NCBI RefSeq assembly: GCF_016802725.1
Contig: NC_052679.1
Location: 9,146,421-9,210,420, forward strand
DNA from: Solenopsis invicta
Lineage: Eukaryota > Arthropoda > Insecta > Hymenoptera > Formicidae
DNA length: 64,000 nt
Direction of reading: 5' to 3'
Position numbers and translations under genes: made by a program
Notes under the pieces: model-generated
Told to the model about the DNA's origin: nothing
Database searches by the model: none
What the model saw: the letters and a program-made list of their open reading frames with translations, nothing else
Shown here: one piece after another, positions 43,640 to 54,500 of the stretch
Numbering within the stretch: the stretch's first letter is position 1
How the letters are laid out: every line of letters begins with the position of its first letter

Positions 43640-44060
43640 ATGCGGACCGTGAAATCGTGCGTCATTCAAAGGCTCCAATATTCCGCCCACCAAATTAGAC
43701 ACGCTAATTTCTCCTTCCTCACTTGAGTTCGCCGGGCGCTTGCACAGCTTGGTAATTGCTCGCTTAAGCTAACCGCTCTCAGTTAGTACAGAGACAACTC
43801 GGACTAACCCGTTGTTTCCCGGGTGCAACTCTGTGACTCGACCTAACTTCCACTTCCGAGGCGGAAAATTTTCTTCACACAAAATCACCAAAGCGCCGTT
43901 TCGAAGATTAGGTTGTTCTCTTGTCCATTTCGTACGACCTTGTAGACTGGTGACGTATTCGGCCGCCCACCGTTTCCAAAAGTCTTGAAGCACTCGCTAT
44001 ATGAGTTGTCAACGGTCTAGGCGGTTCATTTAAATGTCGGTCACGTCCGCTTCAGGTATA
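43640..44060 (-). pseudogene. BEL/Pao pol 3' remnant
   Basis: Minus-strand frame 43993-43769 reads FWKRWAAEYVTSLQGRTKW, GALVILCEENFPPRKWKLGRV and GLVRVVSVLTES, the C-terminal domain after integrase in BEL/Pao elements (DUF5641). An altered frame then gives RAITKLCKRP. A second, better copy of this domain is at 62814-63269. The rest of the element is not present here. Confidence 0.8.
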
Positions 44061-44065
44061 CTAGT

Positions 44066-45570
44066 TTAGTCCAGATGACAGTACAGATCCAGATGACCTG
44101 CAGCCTCTGATCCCAGCACACTATTGGTCCCCCAACCAGAAAGTGTGCTGGGGTCAGAGGTTGCAGGGCAGAGAGGTCTCACCGAAGCAGCCATGCCCGG
44201 TGAGCACCTGTGTTGTCCGGTAGGACAAGCCGCCCCAAGGGCGGCCCACCCATTCGTCCAAGTGGGGTAGGACGGCCTCCAAGATCCGAGATCTCGCCGC
44301 CGGCGGGTCATTGGCGAGACTCTCTCGCCGGCGGGCTATGAGGTCTTGGCGAGAGAGTCTCGCCAATGACCCGCCGGCGGCGAGATCTCGGATCTCGGAG
44401 GCCGTCCTACCCCACTTGGACGAATAGGTAGGCCGCCCTTGGGGCGGCTTATCCTACCGGACGACACAGGTGCTCACCGGGCATGGCTGCTTCAGTGAGT
44501 ACCTGTGCAGAATACGTAAGGAGCCGACGACGCAGTGCCACCATTGCGACGCCGAACGGGACTCCGCGCAGCACACGCTGGAACATTGTCCAGCGTGGGA
44601 TGAGCTGCGCGGAGTCCTGAGAAGAGAGATCGGAGACGATCTCTCCCTGCGGGCCATCATTAGCCAGATGGTCCGCAGGGAGAGCGCCTGGGTCGCGGTC
44701 TCCTCTTTCTGCGAGCAAATAATGCGGCAGAAGGAGGAGGCCGAGACCATTAGGGAAAGGAGGCCGGGGGGACGCATGCCCCCCGGCAATAACAACGACG
44801 ACAGGGGGGGCGGGGACGGGGGCCATGACCCACCTTGGCTCCCCCCGCCCCGAAGAAGAAGGAGGCTCGCCCCCCGCCCACCGGGCCGCAGCGGCCCGTC
44901 CGCCAAAAGGCGGCGGGGATGCGGGCGATCGGTTGCCGTCGCCCCTTCTCTCCCCACAATTGGGGAGGAGGAAAGCGACGGCCCAAATACAGACAGGAGG
45001 CGACCCTCCTCCCCTGCAGCTGACGGACCCGCCTTTGGGACGCGCGGCCGCCGGTGGAGGGGGGCCCCTCGCAATAATGGTGAACCCGGCGAGGCAGATC
45101 CAACCTGACGGTCCGGGAGGGACGACTCTACGATGTAACGCGGAGCCGTACCCCCCCTCTGCCTCTCCGGTGAGGGGGGAGAGGGGAGCTTCTACCTCTC
45201 CGCCCCCAAGGTAGCTAGGAGGACCGCGCCGCCGTCAGTGCGGCGCGAAAAGGCCTGGGGCTACGGCGGGGGCCGGATATCCCGGGCTTTATCCCCAAAT
45301 CACCAGGGGAAGAGGCGGGGGGGCTGGTGTCCCCCTCCTCCGACCTAGGGCAGATCAGGCCCACAAGCCCTGCCGGAAGCGCCCACGCTAGGACGCACCC
45401 GGCGTGTCGAATCGACCTCGGCCGACTGGGTCCGGGGACTCCGGAAGTATGCTGCACGCGTTCCCGGAGCTCCCCAGTCACGGATCAGGGCAGAACACCC
45501 AGAGAGTTCGGCGATTGCGCTCGTAATCCGTTTTCGGCTTAATAGCCTGTGCGAAGTCGCAGATTTTTTT
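44066..45570 (+). mobile_element. R1-type LINE 3' end with inverted 5' part
   Basis: Plus-strand 3' part from about 44345 to a poly(T)/poly-pyrimidine tail at 45561-45574. The 5' part, 44154-44330, is an inverted copy of the same coding stretch (44345-44485), giving a palindrome of about 140 bp around a short centre. A smaller hairpin (CCTCTGATCCCAGCACAC and inverse) lies at 44104-44162. Confidence 0.65.
44356..45108 (+). pseudogene. R1-type LINE ORF2 C-terminus
   Basis: The frame contains LTGHGCFSEYLCRIRKE, then C-x2-C (CHHC), H-x4-C (HTLEHC) and PAWDELRGVLRREIG, the Cys-His domain at the end of R1-clade ORF2 after the RT and RNase-H-like region. A basic, Pro/Gly/Arg-rich tail follows in GC-rich DNA. 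RT and endonuclease are absent (5' truncated). High GC contrasts with the AT-rich surroundings, as is common for R1-type elements. Confidence 0.7.
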
Positions 45571-45577
45571 TTTTTTT

Positions 45578-46110
45578 GGTCGGAAGCGCCCGGAGCCACC
45601 AAGTACCTTGGTGGCGGCAAAGAACCTTTACTGCCTTCGGTCTCCGGGGTGATTGTGCGGAAAGAAACTACGCTCTCTCGAGCGTTTGCTTTGTCGAGTA
45701 CATCGACTGCGGCAAAGCACCTTTACCGCTGGTTCTGCCGGAGGAGTTTCGGATCGGGATCGGGATCGCGGAATGGATGCTGAGCGTGCGAGCGAAGACC
45801 TTTTATACCTCCTGGCTCGCGCGCTTGATCGTTTCCGTGCGCTTTCGTTCTTCCTCGAGATTTTATCTCGGGATTCCCGTTCCTCCGCGGCTGCTGGTAC
45901 CGGCGCGCTTTTTGCGAGGATTTCATCTTGCGGCTCGGTGATGCGCGTGCGCGCGAATTCTTATATCGCGCACGAATTCGCCTCGTGCTAATGGCCGTCT
46001 TTGGCGGCATTGTCTTTGTGGCGACGTTTAGGCAGGCGCTAGCGCGTCTTCTGTTATTTAAAGCCGAACAGCGGCCTCCGGTTAGTGTTTGCCGGGAATA
46101 ATGCATACTA
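45578..46110. other. GC-rich segment, no gene recognised
   Basis: Contains a short duplicated motif (GCGGCAAAGAACCTTTACTG and GCGGCAAAGCACCTTTACCG). Both strands have open frames but no recognisable protein. Possibly a promoter/UTR piece of another retroelement. Confidence 0.4.
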
Positions 46111-46398
46111 TCTGCATACGTTGTTACAATTTTTTCAAAAATCAAGTTATTTGCAAGTTTTTGAAAAAAATATTAATTTATTCAACTTACAAAGTACTAC
46201 GTTTAGACACTCCATAAGTCACTCGATAATATTTGTAACTGCAAGACGCGCAATCGTCTAAGGTCTGCGATTGACTAGCTTCGTTGTATCTACAGCATGA
46301 AATAAAACTGTACAAATAATAATATGTATTTTACTTAATTTTTCAAGAACTTTCTTGCTATAATGTTTTGATTTGTAAATTTTGGGACACCCTAGCTG

Positions 46399-46560
46399 GT
46401 TTCGGAGAGAACGCTGGACTGCGTTCAGAATAAACGTCTGGGTGCACTCAGAGATCATTTTATTTCTTTTGTTTATCGAATATTAAACAAGAAGAAAATG
46501 ATACCTGGTTGCACCTGGACGTTTATTCTGAACGCATTCCTGAAAACGTGCTTTCCGAAT
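46399..46560. mobile_element. Palindromic MITE (GCGTTCAGAATAAACGTC arms)
   Basis: Arms with GCGTTCAGAATAAACGTC and GGTGCA fold back around an AT-rich loop at about 46455-46495. No coding capacity. A flanking duplication is not clear. Confidence 0.7.
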
Positions 46561-46564
46561 TCAG

Positions 46565-47050
46565 TCTCTGTCACTTGCTGGAAAGCCTTTCTCAATTTAC
46601 TTACCCAATATCCTTCTTTTTACAGATGCAGTATTTAAATTCTGGATGCACGCAGTCTCAAGTAACGTCTAACCTAACATAAACTTCCGCACGCACAAAA
46701 TCACCGAAGACTACACATGTAAATAATGGCTCACACATGTGTCACTACCATGGAGTAGGCGAATAGGATGCCGAACTCGATAGCGCGCGCAAAGCAAAAG
46801 TGTTCCTGATTTATGTACCTTATTGGGAAAAAGTACGCTGAACGGAATAACTTTTTACCGATGATCGCCATCTTTAACATCGTCTCACACATGCAAAATG
46901 TGATGAATTTACGGTCACGCATACATCGCATACACGAGATCATGCACGAGATATCAGTTGTTACTCCGATTTTGAAAGAAAATGTTGGAAAATATCATTC
47001 TTATTGCAGCATTTTTAACAACGAAGTAATATTAATTGAGAACTAATCGT
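46565..47050. other. No gene recognised
   Basis: Overlapping short frames on both strands (46731-46943 minus, 46813-47046 plus) have no recognisable motifs. Confidence 0.4.
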
Positions 47051-47055
47051 AAATT

Positions 47056-47773
47056 GTGTGCTTTGTGTTACAAGATGAGTCCAATAATCGGAAATGGAAA
47101 ATAGAAGTTGCATCAAACAAGCAACAGAGAAGTTATATTATGGAAAAGTACATAATAATTATGAAAAGGACTTGGTTAGGCGGAGGCGTGTGGATGTGTG
47201 TGGCAAGCCGGTGTGCAATAGAGGTCGAAATAGCGTTAAGTAGGATAAGCTTAGGTGTAAGGAGGCGTGTTTCGGAGAGGATTAGAGGTAAGGAGAAGGA
47301 AGAATTGGAGGCAAAGGTAGGCGGTGAAGATCGAAAGAGAAATAGACAGATAAACGTGAGGCAAGGCGGAAGAGGTTATGGCAAGCAAGGGAATGACGGG
47401 ATCCACGGGACTAGGAAAGGTCGAGAAAGCCAGTAAGGTAGGGAAGCAACTGAAATTTACCACGAAGGGAAAAGAATGGAGTAGGGGAGTTTCTTTTAGG
47501 CTAGCGGAAGAAAAGGATAAGGGGGAACGGGAAGATTTGATTAAGGTATTGATGTCGGAATTGAAGATATTAAAAGGTGATAAGAAAATGTACAAAGAGA
47601 AGATAGAAAAGCTCAAGGACGTAGTAAAAAAATGCGAGGAAAAGATAGGCAAGTTAGAAGATTAGAAAAAATGAAAAGGAACTGGAATGAAGGAATGGAA
47701 AGAGACACGACAAGCGAAGGGTTAGAAGGAGAACAGGAAAATAGGAGAAGCGTTAGAAGCGTACTGAGCTTAA
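47056..47773 (+). pseudogene. LINE-A piece 1: start of ORF1
   Basis: Plus-strand, lysine/glutamate-rich frames (VSERIRGKEKEELEAKVGG; KILKGDKKMYKEKIEKLKDV, a coiled coil) typical of the first ORF of an I/Jockey-type LINE. The frame is shifted once near 47435. The reading breaks at the TTAA of 47770-47773 and resumes in phase at 50562 (piece 2). Confidence 0.7.
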
Positions 47774-50561
47774 GGGGGGAAACCACAGTAAAATTTTGAA
47801 AAAATCGAAATTTTTTTTTTTCGCTTATAAGGTGCTTTAGGGTCTTAAGAATAATATTCCAAAAGATGGAGTGCCGCAAAAATGTGTAAATACCCAAATT
47901 TTCCATTCTGCAGCAACGCCTTTCAGGTATGCTCCGAGCGCCTTTTGTGATTCCGGCGCGCGCTGTAATTTATGAGTACGGGAGCAGGTATAATGGCAGT
48001 CGATGGAGAAGGAATTTTTCTCCGAAAATTCTATAGTACTTAAGAATGCCTACAGGTGTCACCATGTCCAATATGCATTCAAAGAATACGTGTGTAAACC
48101 GTTAGAAAACCGAATCTCGATCGTTGAAACGGACGCTTTTTCGCTTCGCTTCGCTTTGCCTCGTATATACGTTCCATAATATTCGAATAATAGTGAAAAT
48201 AAGCAGTGATTATTGAGAACTATGAGTGACAGAAGGAGTTGTCGTGAAAAGAAAGGTGCAAAAGGTTTTGATTCGTATGAAAAAAGACCGACAAAGAAAA
48301 ACAAGCGACCGTTGAATCGCTATGAAATAGAAAAGCCGGAGGATTTAGACGTCAGCGCATCGGCGAAGAAATTAAAAGGGCGTGATGTTACTGACATTGA
48401 AGTGGATCCTACGTTTGGCTATAACATCGTAAATTTTGTAGCAGTTTTTGCCGCCATTTCCAATGTCGTCGTGTGTAAAGTGTGTCACTCTGAAGTGAGT
48501 TTCACAGAAAGCAGTAAACGAGGATTAGGATTTAAAATTGTTGTATCCTGTAAGAATTGTGACAAAACAGAAATACCGAGTTGCCCATATGTCAAGAATG
48601 CCTACGAAATTAATCGTAGAATTATTCTTGCCATGCGATTGCTTGGTGTTGGTTTGCAAGGCCTACGAAAATTTTCTGCATTTATGGAACTGCCCCGCCC
48701 GGTCTATCAATCGGTTTATGACACGATCGTTCAAAATATTTCTAATGCAACAAAAATCGTTTCCGAGAGGAGTCTGTCAAATGCAGCGAAAGAAGAAAAA
48801 AGACTTTCTGTCGAGAATGGAGAAATAAACGGAATCACGGTGTCGGGCGATGGATCATGGCGAAAACGCGGCTTTTCATCTCTGTATGGTTTCGTTTCAC
48901 TTATCGGTTGGCACACTGGTACAGTTATCGATGTCTTAGTGAAATCAAAATTCTGCAAATCATGCGAATTCTGGGCGAAAAAAGAACACACCGACGAATA
49001 CAAGGAATGGGCAGAAAATCATGTTGACAATTGCGAAGCAAATCACGAGGGATCAGCTGGAAAAATGGAGGTCGATGCTGTCATTGAAATGTTCCAGCGC
49101 TCTGAAGAATTGCATGATGTGCAGTATGTAAGTTATGTAGGCGATGGAGACTCGAAAACCTTTAAAGGTGTCACAGATGCTGAACCGTACGAAAACGTGA
49201 CGATAACTAAAAAGGAATGCGTAGATCACGTACAAAAACGCATGGGCACCCACCTCCGTAATTTGAAGAAACGCACAAAAGGCTTGGGAGGAAAAGGGAA
49301 ATTGACAGGTAAACTGATCGACGAACTGTCAATATATTTCGGGTTAGCTATTCGTAGAAATTGCGAATCAGTCGAAAAAATGAAGACAGCTATATGGGCC
49401 ACATTACTTCACAAAATATCTACGGATAACCATCCCCAACACGACAATTGCCCGACTGGAGAAAATTCATGGTGCTCGTGGCAAAGGGCGAAATCTTCTA
49501 ACACTTTGGCTACCTATACGCACAAACCACCAATGTCTGATGTAGTTTATGAAGCAATTAAGCCAGTTTACGAACAACTCACTGCGGATGATCTTCTCAC
49601 TCGCTGCATCGGCGGTTTCACACAAAATAATAATGAAAGTTTGAATTCGACAGTGTGGGCGATTGCTCCAAAAACTTTAAATTCAGGCAAAAAAGTTATC
49701 GATATTGCTGTCAACATCGCTTCGTGCATTTTTAATGACGGGTTACTGTCCGTTTTACGCATAATCGAAGTCATGGAGATGAAAAAGGGCCCGAAAAGTT
49801 ATGAGCTGTGTATGGAATTAAATGAAAGGCGAATACAGAAGGCGGAGCGATCCATGACAGAGGGCGCAAAACAGGCCAGAATCGACCAGATGTCAATTCG
49901 AAAGGCCAAACATCAACAGGAAATTGACGAAGAAGGCCAGTTGTATGGTGCAGGCATCGCCGATTAGAGGTATATAAAAATATTATATGATTTTACAGTA
50001 CTTAAAACTTTAAACGCGTTTTTCTCGAAACCACTTTTTTTTAACTGGGCGGACACATAACTTGAATAAATCTTTACCGATCGGTTTGAAATTTTCACAG
50101 TATATTCAGAATACCTTTCTCTATGGAACTGCGTAGGGTTTTTTTTTTATATTATATAGTTTTTTTTTATCAACAATTTTATGGCGTTTTTTTTTTGTTA
50201 CATTTGCAAGTTTTTCTTAAAACGTGCGCCATTTTGCGAAAAATTAACATATCGAAAAAATCCTACGCAGTTCCATACCCATTTATATATAGAACCTAAA
50301 AAACTTTCATTTTTTGTTCCAGGTCAAAAATTACGGACTGTAGATGTCCGCCCATGGGCCCTCCTGTAAAAATAGGCGCCACAGGACAAGTGCTGCACAG
50401 CCGCCATTTTGTAATAAAAATGCGTCAAAAAATTTTAAATTGTAATTCGTTTATGATGTTATACTGCTTATTTTACAGATTTTTGATTCATCATTTCATT
50501 GACCCAAAAAAAATTCCCGTAAATAGCCTTACTTTTTCGTGCTCTACTGTAGTTTCCCCCC
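47774..50561 (+). mobile_element. Intact Mutator-like DNA transposon with TTAA flanks
   Basis: 2,788 bp. Ends GGGGGGAAACCACAGTA and GGGGGGAAACTACAGTA (17 bp, one mismatch). TTAA lies at 47770-47773 and 50562-50565 (CTTAAGG could also be read as a 7-bp repeat). The LINE frame reads through cleanly if element plus one TTAA is removed, which confirms the borders. One uninterrupted transposase gene inside. Confidence 0.9.
48222..49967 (+). CDS. Mutator-like transposase, intact
   Basis: 581 residues from the ATG at 48222 (the frame extends three codons upstream with no ATG). Basic N-terminus, then a zinc-ribbon-like region (CKVCHSE at about residue 86, CKNCDKTEIPSC). The central domain begins at ITVSGDGSWRKRGFSSLYG with the first likely catalytic Asp, followed by CKSCEFW. 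YVGDGDSKTF carries the second Asp, then CVDHVQKRMG and TQNNNESLNSTVW with the likely Glu. The C-terminus is a charged helix. This matches the arthropod 'Mutator-like transposase' domain. Its role is cut-and-paste movement of the element. No stops or shifts, so potentially active. The flanking TTAA is unusual for MULEs (normally 8-11 bp) and recalls piggyBac or Sola3. Confidence 0.85.
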   Translation: MSDRRSCREKKGAKGFDSYEKRPTKKNKRPLNRYEIEKPEDLDVSASAKKLKGRDVTDIEVDPTFGYNIVNFVAVFAAISNVVVCKVCHSEVSFTESSKRGLGFKIVVSCKNCDKTEIPSCPYVKNAYEINRRIILAMRLLGVGLQGLRKFSAFMELPRPVYQSVYDTIVQNISNATKIVSERSLSNAAKEEKRLSVENGEINGITVSGDGSWRKRGFSSLYGFVSLIGWHTGTVIDVLVKSKFCKSCEFWAKKEHTDEYKEWAENHVDNCEANHEGSAGKMEVDAVIEMFQRSEELHDVQYVSYVGDGDSKTFKGVTDAEPYENVTITKKECVDHVQKRMGTHLRNLKKRTKGLGGKGKLTGKLIDELSIYFGLAIRRNCESVEKMKTAIWATLLHKISTDNHPQHDNCPTGENSWCSWQRAKSSNTLATYTHKPPMSDVVYEAIKPVYEQLTADDLLTRCIGGFTQNNNESLNSTVWAIAPKTLNSGKKVIDIAVNIASCIFNDGLLSVLRIIEVMEMKKGPKSYELCMELNERRIQKAERSMTEGAKQARIDQMSIRKAKHQQEIDEEGQLYGAGIAD

Positions 50562-51544
50562 TTAAGGAACAGGGCGGACAGCAGGGCAAGTGTAACGACT
50601 AAGTGTAGCAAGTTTAGTGGATTAAGTGAGAGAGAGATAGGCATATTTAGGAAATGGGCGACGGAGCGAGACAGAGAGGATAGAAAATATAATATAAAGG
50701 AGATAAAGTTGCCAGAGGCATTAATAAATAGGTTAGGAAGTAAGAAATGGGTGGAAGATCTGATTAAAGGAAAAATAGGAGTAGATTGTAAGGCAACGAG
50801 TTGTAGATTAAGTGGACTGGTAATTATTATGAAACTGTAGAACAAGGAAATAAAAATGGAAATAATGGTAAACAAATCGAAGTTGAAGTTAAAGGGAGAA
50901 AGGATAGTTTTAATAAACGATATGAGTTGGGAGCAGAGAAGAGTCCAGGAAAGGATAAAAAGATAAGTAAAAGAACAGAAAGAGAAAGGGGTAAAAATAG
51001 GATTCGGTGGAGTGAAAATAGGGGATATATGGATACCGTGGAAAGAGATAGAGAAGAAGGGGGAAAAGAGAGAGGACAGAGAGGAAGGAAACAGAGAAAA
51101 GGAAATTCAAAATTTCAATTAAATCGAAGAGGAGAGGAGGGTCGGGAGATAAGAGAAGCAATAGACGGAGAGCACAGACAAAAATATTTATTTTGGAATA
51201 TAGCAGGAATAGAAAATAAAAACAGGGAATTTTGGAAATATGTGAGAGAGTTTGAGATAGTGAGTATGTGTGAGACATGGTTGGAGGAGGAGGAATGGGA
51301 AAATATAAAAGACAGATTACATGAATCATACGAATGAATATGCAGCTTTGCTAGGAAAGAAAAGAATAAAGGGAGGGCAAGAGGAGGGTTTATATAAATA
51401 TAATTATATAATAATTATATAATAGGTAAAAGAAAAGAGAGGGAATGTAGGAGGAATAGGATAAAGACAATAGAAGAGAGAGAAGGAATGATAAAGACAG
51501 AGGTATTGAGGGAAAATGAGAAACAGACAATTATTTCAGTCTAT
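50562..51544 (+). pseudogene. LINE-A piece 2: end of ORF1 and start of endonuclease
   Basis: Resumes with RNRADSRASV after the TTAA, continues with SERERGIFRKWATERDRED, KLPEALINRLGSKKWVEDLI and a basic region, then the start of ORF2 (YLFWNIAGIENKNREFWKYV, SMCETWLEEEEW), the apurinic-endonuclease N-terminus. Several stops and shifts. It ends near IISVYGA (about 51545), where the GC-rich element begins. Confidence 0.75.
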
Positions 51545-54500
51545 GGAGCATCGTCGTGCAGGGTGTTGGTTTTCGCCGAGACCATGGATCGGGGGATCAT
51601 TCTGAGTGCCTATTAGGAATAGGAGTCCCGATCGCCCGACCGCAGTCCATTGTCTGGCGCGCGTCGATCGTGGGTTATCCCGGGTGTGCGCTTAACCGCG
51701 TGCACTTAGATTTTGTTCTGTGTTCTTCCCTGGTCGGCGCGTGTGATGTGTGTGTCGTCCATTAGGTCCGCCTCGGGTTGGTGGTCCCCGGACGCCGGTC
51801 CGTAGTATCCCTTGGGGCGAGGGTGGAGTTCCCCTCGTATAGCAATACCCCAATTATGAATTTTAATGGACCACGACTCAGATGACTTACCGCGCAGGGG
51901 AGTCGGATACCCCAGGGCCGGTAAGGGAGAACTAGTGTCCCGGGTGCCCCTTTGTCGTCATCACCCGACGGGCTGTCGAGCGGGATGCCCATAGGCTCCG
52001 CCGACGAACAAAATACTGTGGAGGTCGATGTCCGTAAATGTCCCAATATGCTGCGAGGATCGCGCCTGAGGATGCTCTCGCTCATGCGGAAGTCGGGCCT
52101 AAGTCTCGCGGCGTTATAGATCGGATCCTTGCTCTCGAGCAGCTTAAAAGAGAGCTGTCCGGGAAAGATGATTCCGAATGGAAGGGAGAGGAATATTCGG
52201 GGGGAGGGGTCCTCTCTTTCCTCAAGAAAGAGGGGATATGTCTCTTCCAACGAGCTGGGGCCGGAGGAGCCGACTTCTCGGGCCGAGGCCTCCGCCTCAC
52301 CCGTTGGGAGTGACTTGGTCCTGCTGGTCGACGGTCGTCATAAGACGGGCGGCGGGCAGCAAGATAAAAGTGCGATCGCCGGAGACTCGATTCTTTAAGT
52401 TGGTGGCATACCCAACGCCACCGCGTATCCGTGGGGAGTTGACGCCGATCCGCGTCTGTGGGGGAGGCTCGGGCGGAGAGGACCTCAGTGACCCGCCTCG
52501 TTCAAGGCGGCAGGGTCTTTTCCAGCCTCAGACCGAGACCATGAAAGTAGATCGACGGGAAAAGGAGAAGGAGACCGGGAACCTTTCGGAGCCGGTCATC
52601 GATTTAAACGAGCCGGAGGGCCGTGTACAAATTCCGGATGTTCCGGGAGACGGATCCAACCTTCCGACTCACGTACATCGCAGGCGCGCCCGTTGCCGCC
52701 CTCGCTTGGACGGAAATGGACTCTTCAGGTCCCCTTCCCCTCTGTCCGACAGGGCGGACACCAAGGACCGGCTCCATGGTGTTTCCATGGAGCAGTTCAG
52801 AGCCCGCTGATTTTGAGCCAACGTTATCCAGAGCTCGGAGTCGGAGAGAGAGGGTATGGAGGCTAGTGCAAGGCCTCGGCAGCGCATCAGAATCCTCCCC
52901 GACCCTCTTTTCGCCGAACCAGCGCCGATATATAGACCGGCAGTTGGGAATGATCTCCCGAAGCACGACCACCGATCTGGCCGGATTAGCTAATGGGTGG
53001 CTCCGGGACGTAAAAAACGCGCAGGCCAAGGCGTCCACAAGCTGCCTACTAAAGGGCGACCTGTCAGGACGTATGAAACTAAATAACCATCTCGCCCGAG
53101 AGGCGCTCATGACGCTGGCGTACCGCACCATGGGCCGTCTCGGGCGGGATGAGGAGAAGGAGGATACGACGGCTGTGGCCATCCCGAGAGAAGATTTGCT
53201 CCTTCCGGACCGAGGTCGCCCAGCTAAGGGGGCAGATGGAGGTGGCTAAACGCGCCCTCATGCTACAAAGTGGGCCCTCTTCATCTGCGGTTGCTTCACA
53301 GCCGTCGGCGAGGAGTAGGTCTCCTACCCCTCCGCCGCCTCCGGCGGCCGTTTCTGCCCCCAGCTCTTCTCCTTTCGAGAAGCAAGTGCTGGGGACGTTG
53401 GAGCGGCTGGCGGCGACCGTGGAGGGGTTGGAGAGGCACCTGGCGCGGGCGGAGACGGGGACCGTTCCGGCCGCCATCCCCGCCGGCGCCAGGGGCAAAA
53501 AGAAAAAAGGCGGAAAGAGAGATACCAAGGCTCCGCGGGAGAAGCTTCCTGCATCTTCCGCCGCGCCGGAGGCCGCGCCCGCCCCCAATGCGCCTACAAG
53601 CAATCGGATCTGGGTCGAGGTCGTCGAAACAAGAAAAAGAAGAAGGGTGGACAAGGGGGCCCAAAGAGTGCACCCCGTCCGTCCCTCCGGTGAAAGTCGT
53701 TGGGGAGTATTTCCCCCTCTACATAAAGAGAGCGGGACTCTGCCATCGGGAGTGGCGGCGCTTTTTGCCCCCTCCCCCGCAGCGGCCGAGCCAAAGAAGA
53801 AGAAAAAAAGAAAAAGAAGGGAGGTCTGTCGCAAAGCGAATCCTTTGCGGCGAGGAAGGTTAAGAGGCGCATCCTCAAATCATCGGTGGTACTGGTGACG
53901 GTGACTGGGGATGACGCCTCATATGCGGGCGTTATGCGGCGAGCCAAAAAATTCATTTTCCTGGGGGACATAATGCCGCAGAGAGAATCTGGGCTTCGGG
54001 TCAGCCGAGCTCAGTCAGGGGGACTCCTCCTGGAGATCCCCGGCGAGGATAGCAGGCCAGTCACGGAGCGACTAGCCTTGGAGATAAGGCGCGTCGCGGG
54101 AGGAGAGGTCGGACGTGGATCTCATGTCTTGTACGTAGGGTGGAGATCCGCATCCCCGGGTTTGACGAATCAATCTCCCCGGAGGAGGTGGCCTCGGCGG
54201 TCGCCGACTCCGAGGGGTGCTTCATGGCGGACCTCCGAGTGGGGTAATACGGAATCGGCGGAGGCTGGGTTCTGTCATTATGCAGTGCTCGGTTGCTGCG
54301 GCCGCGAGGATAACCCGGTCGGGTAGGTTGGGTAGCGGCTCGCGTAGAGATGCTCAAGGCGCCTCCACAGCGATGTTTCCGCTGTCTGGCTATCGGGAAG
54401 TGCGCTATCGGAACTCTCCCGGCCATACACAGCACCGGTACTTTGGTGACGTAGACAGGGCTTGGTACTGCTTTAAATGTGGGGTGAGAAGAAGGGCACG

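Noticed and set aside
44449..45103. Minus-strand frames of 117-206 codons opposite the R1-type ORF2 end
   Set aside because: They are shadows in GC-rich DNA; the plus strand carries the recognisable Cys-His domain.
46731..47046. Overlapping frames on both strands
   Set aside because: Neither shows motifs or repeats elsewhere in the window; chance open frames are likely.
53079..53834. 251-codon minus-strand frame
   Set aside because: It is antisense to the R1-type ORF1 in GC-rich DNA; its composition is a shadow of the Lys/Ala/Pro-rich sense frame.
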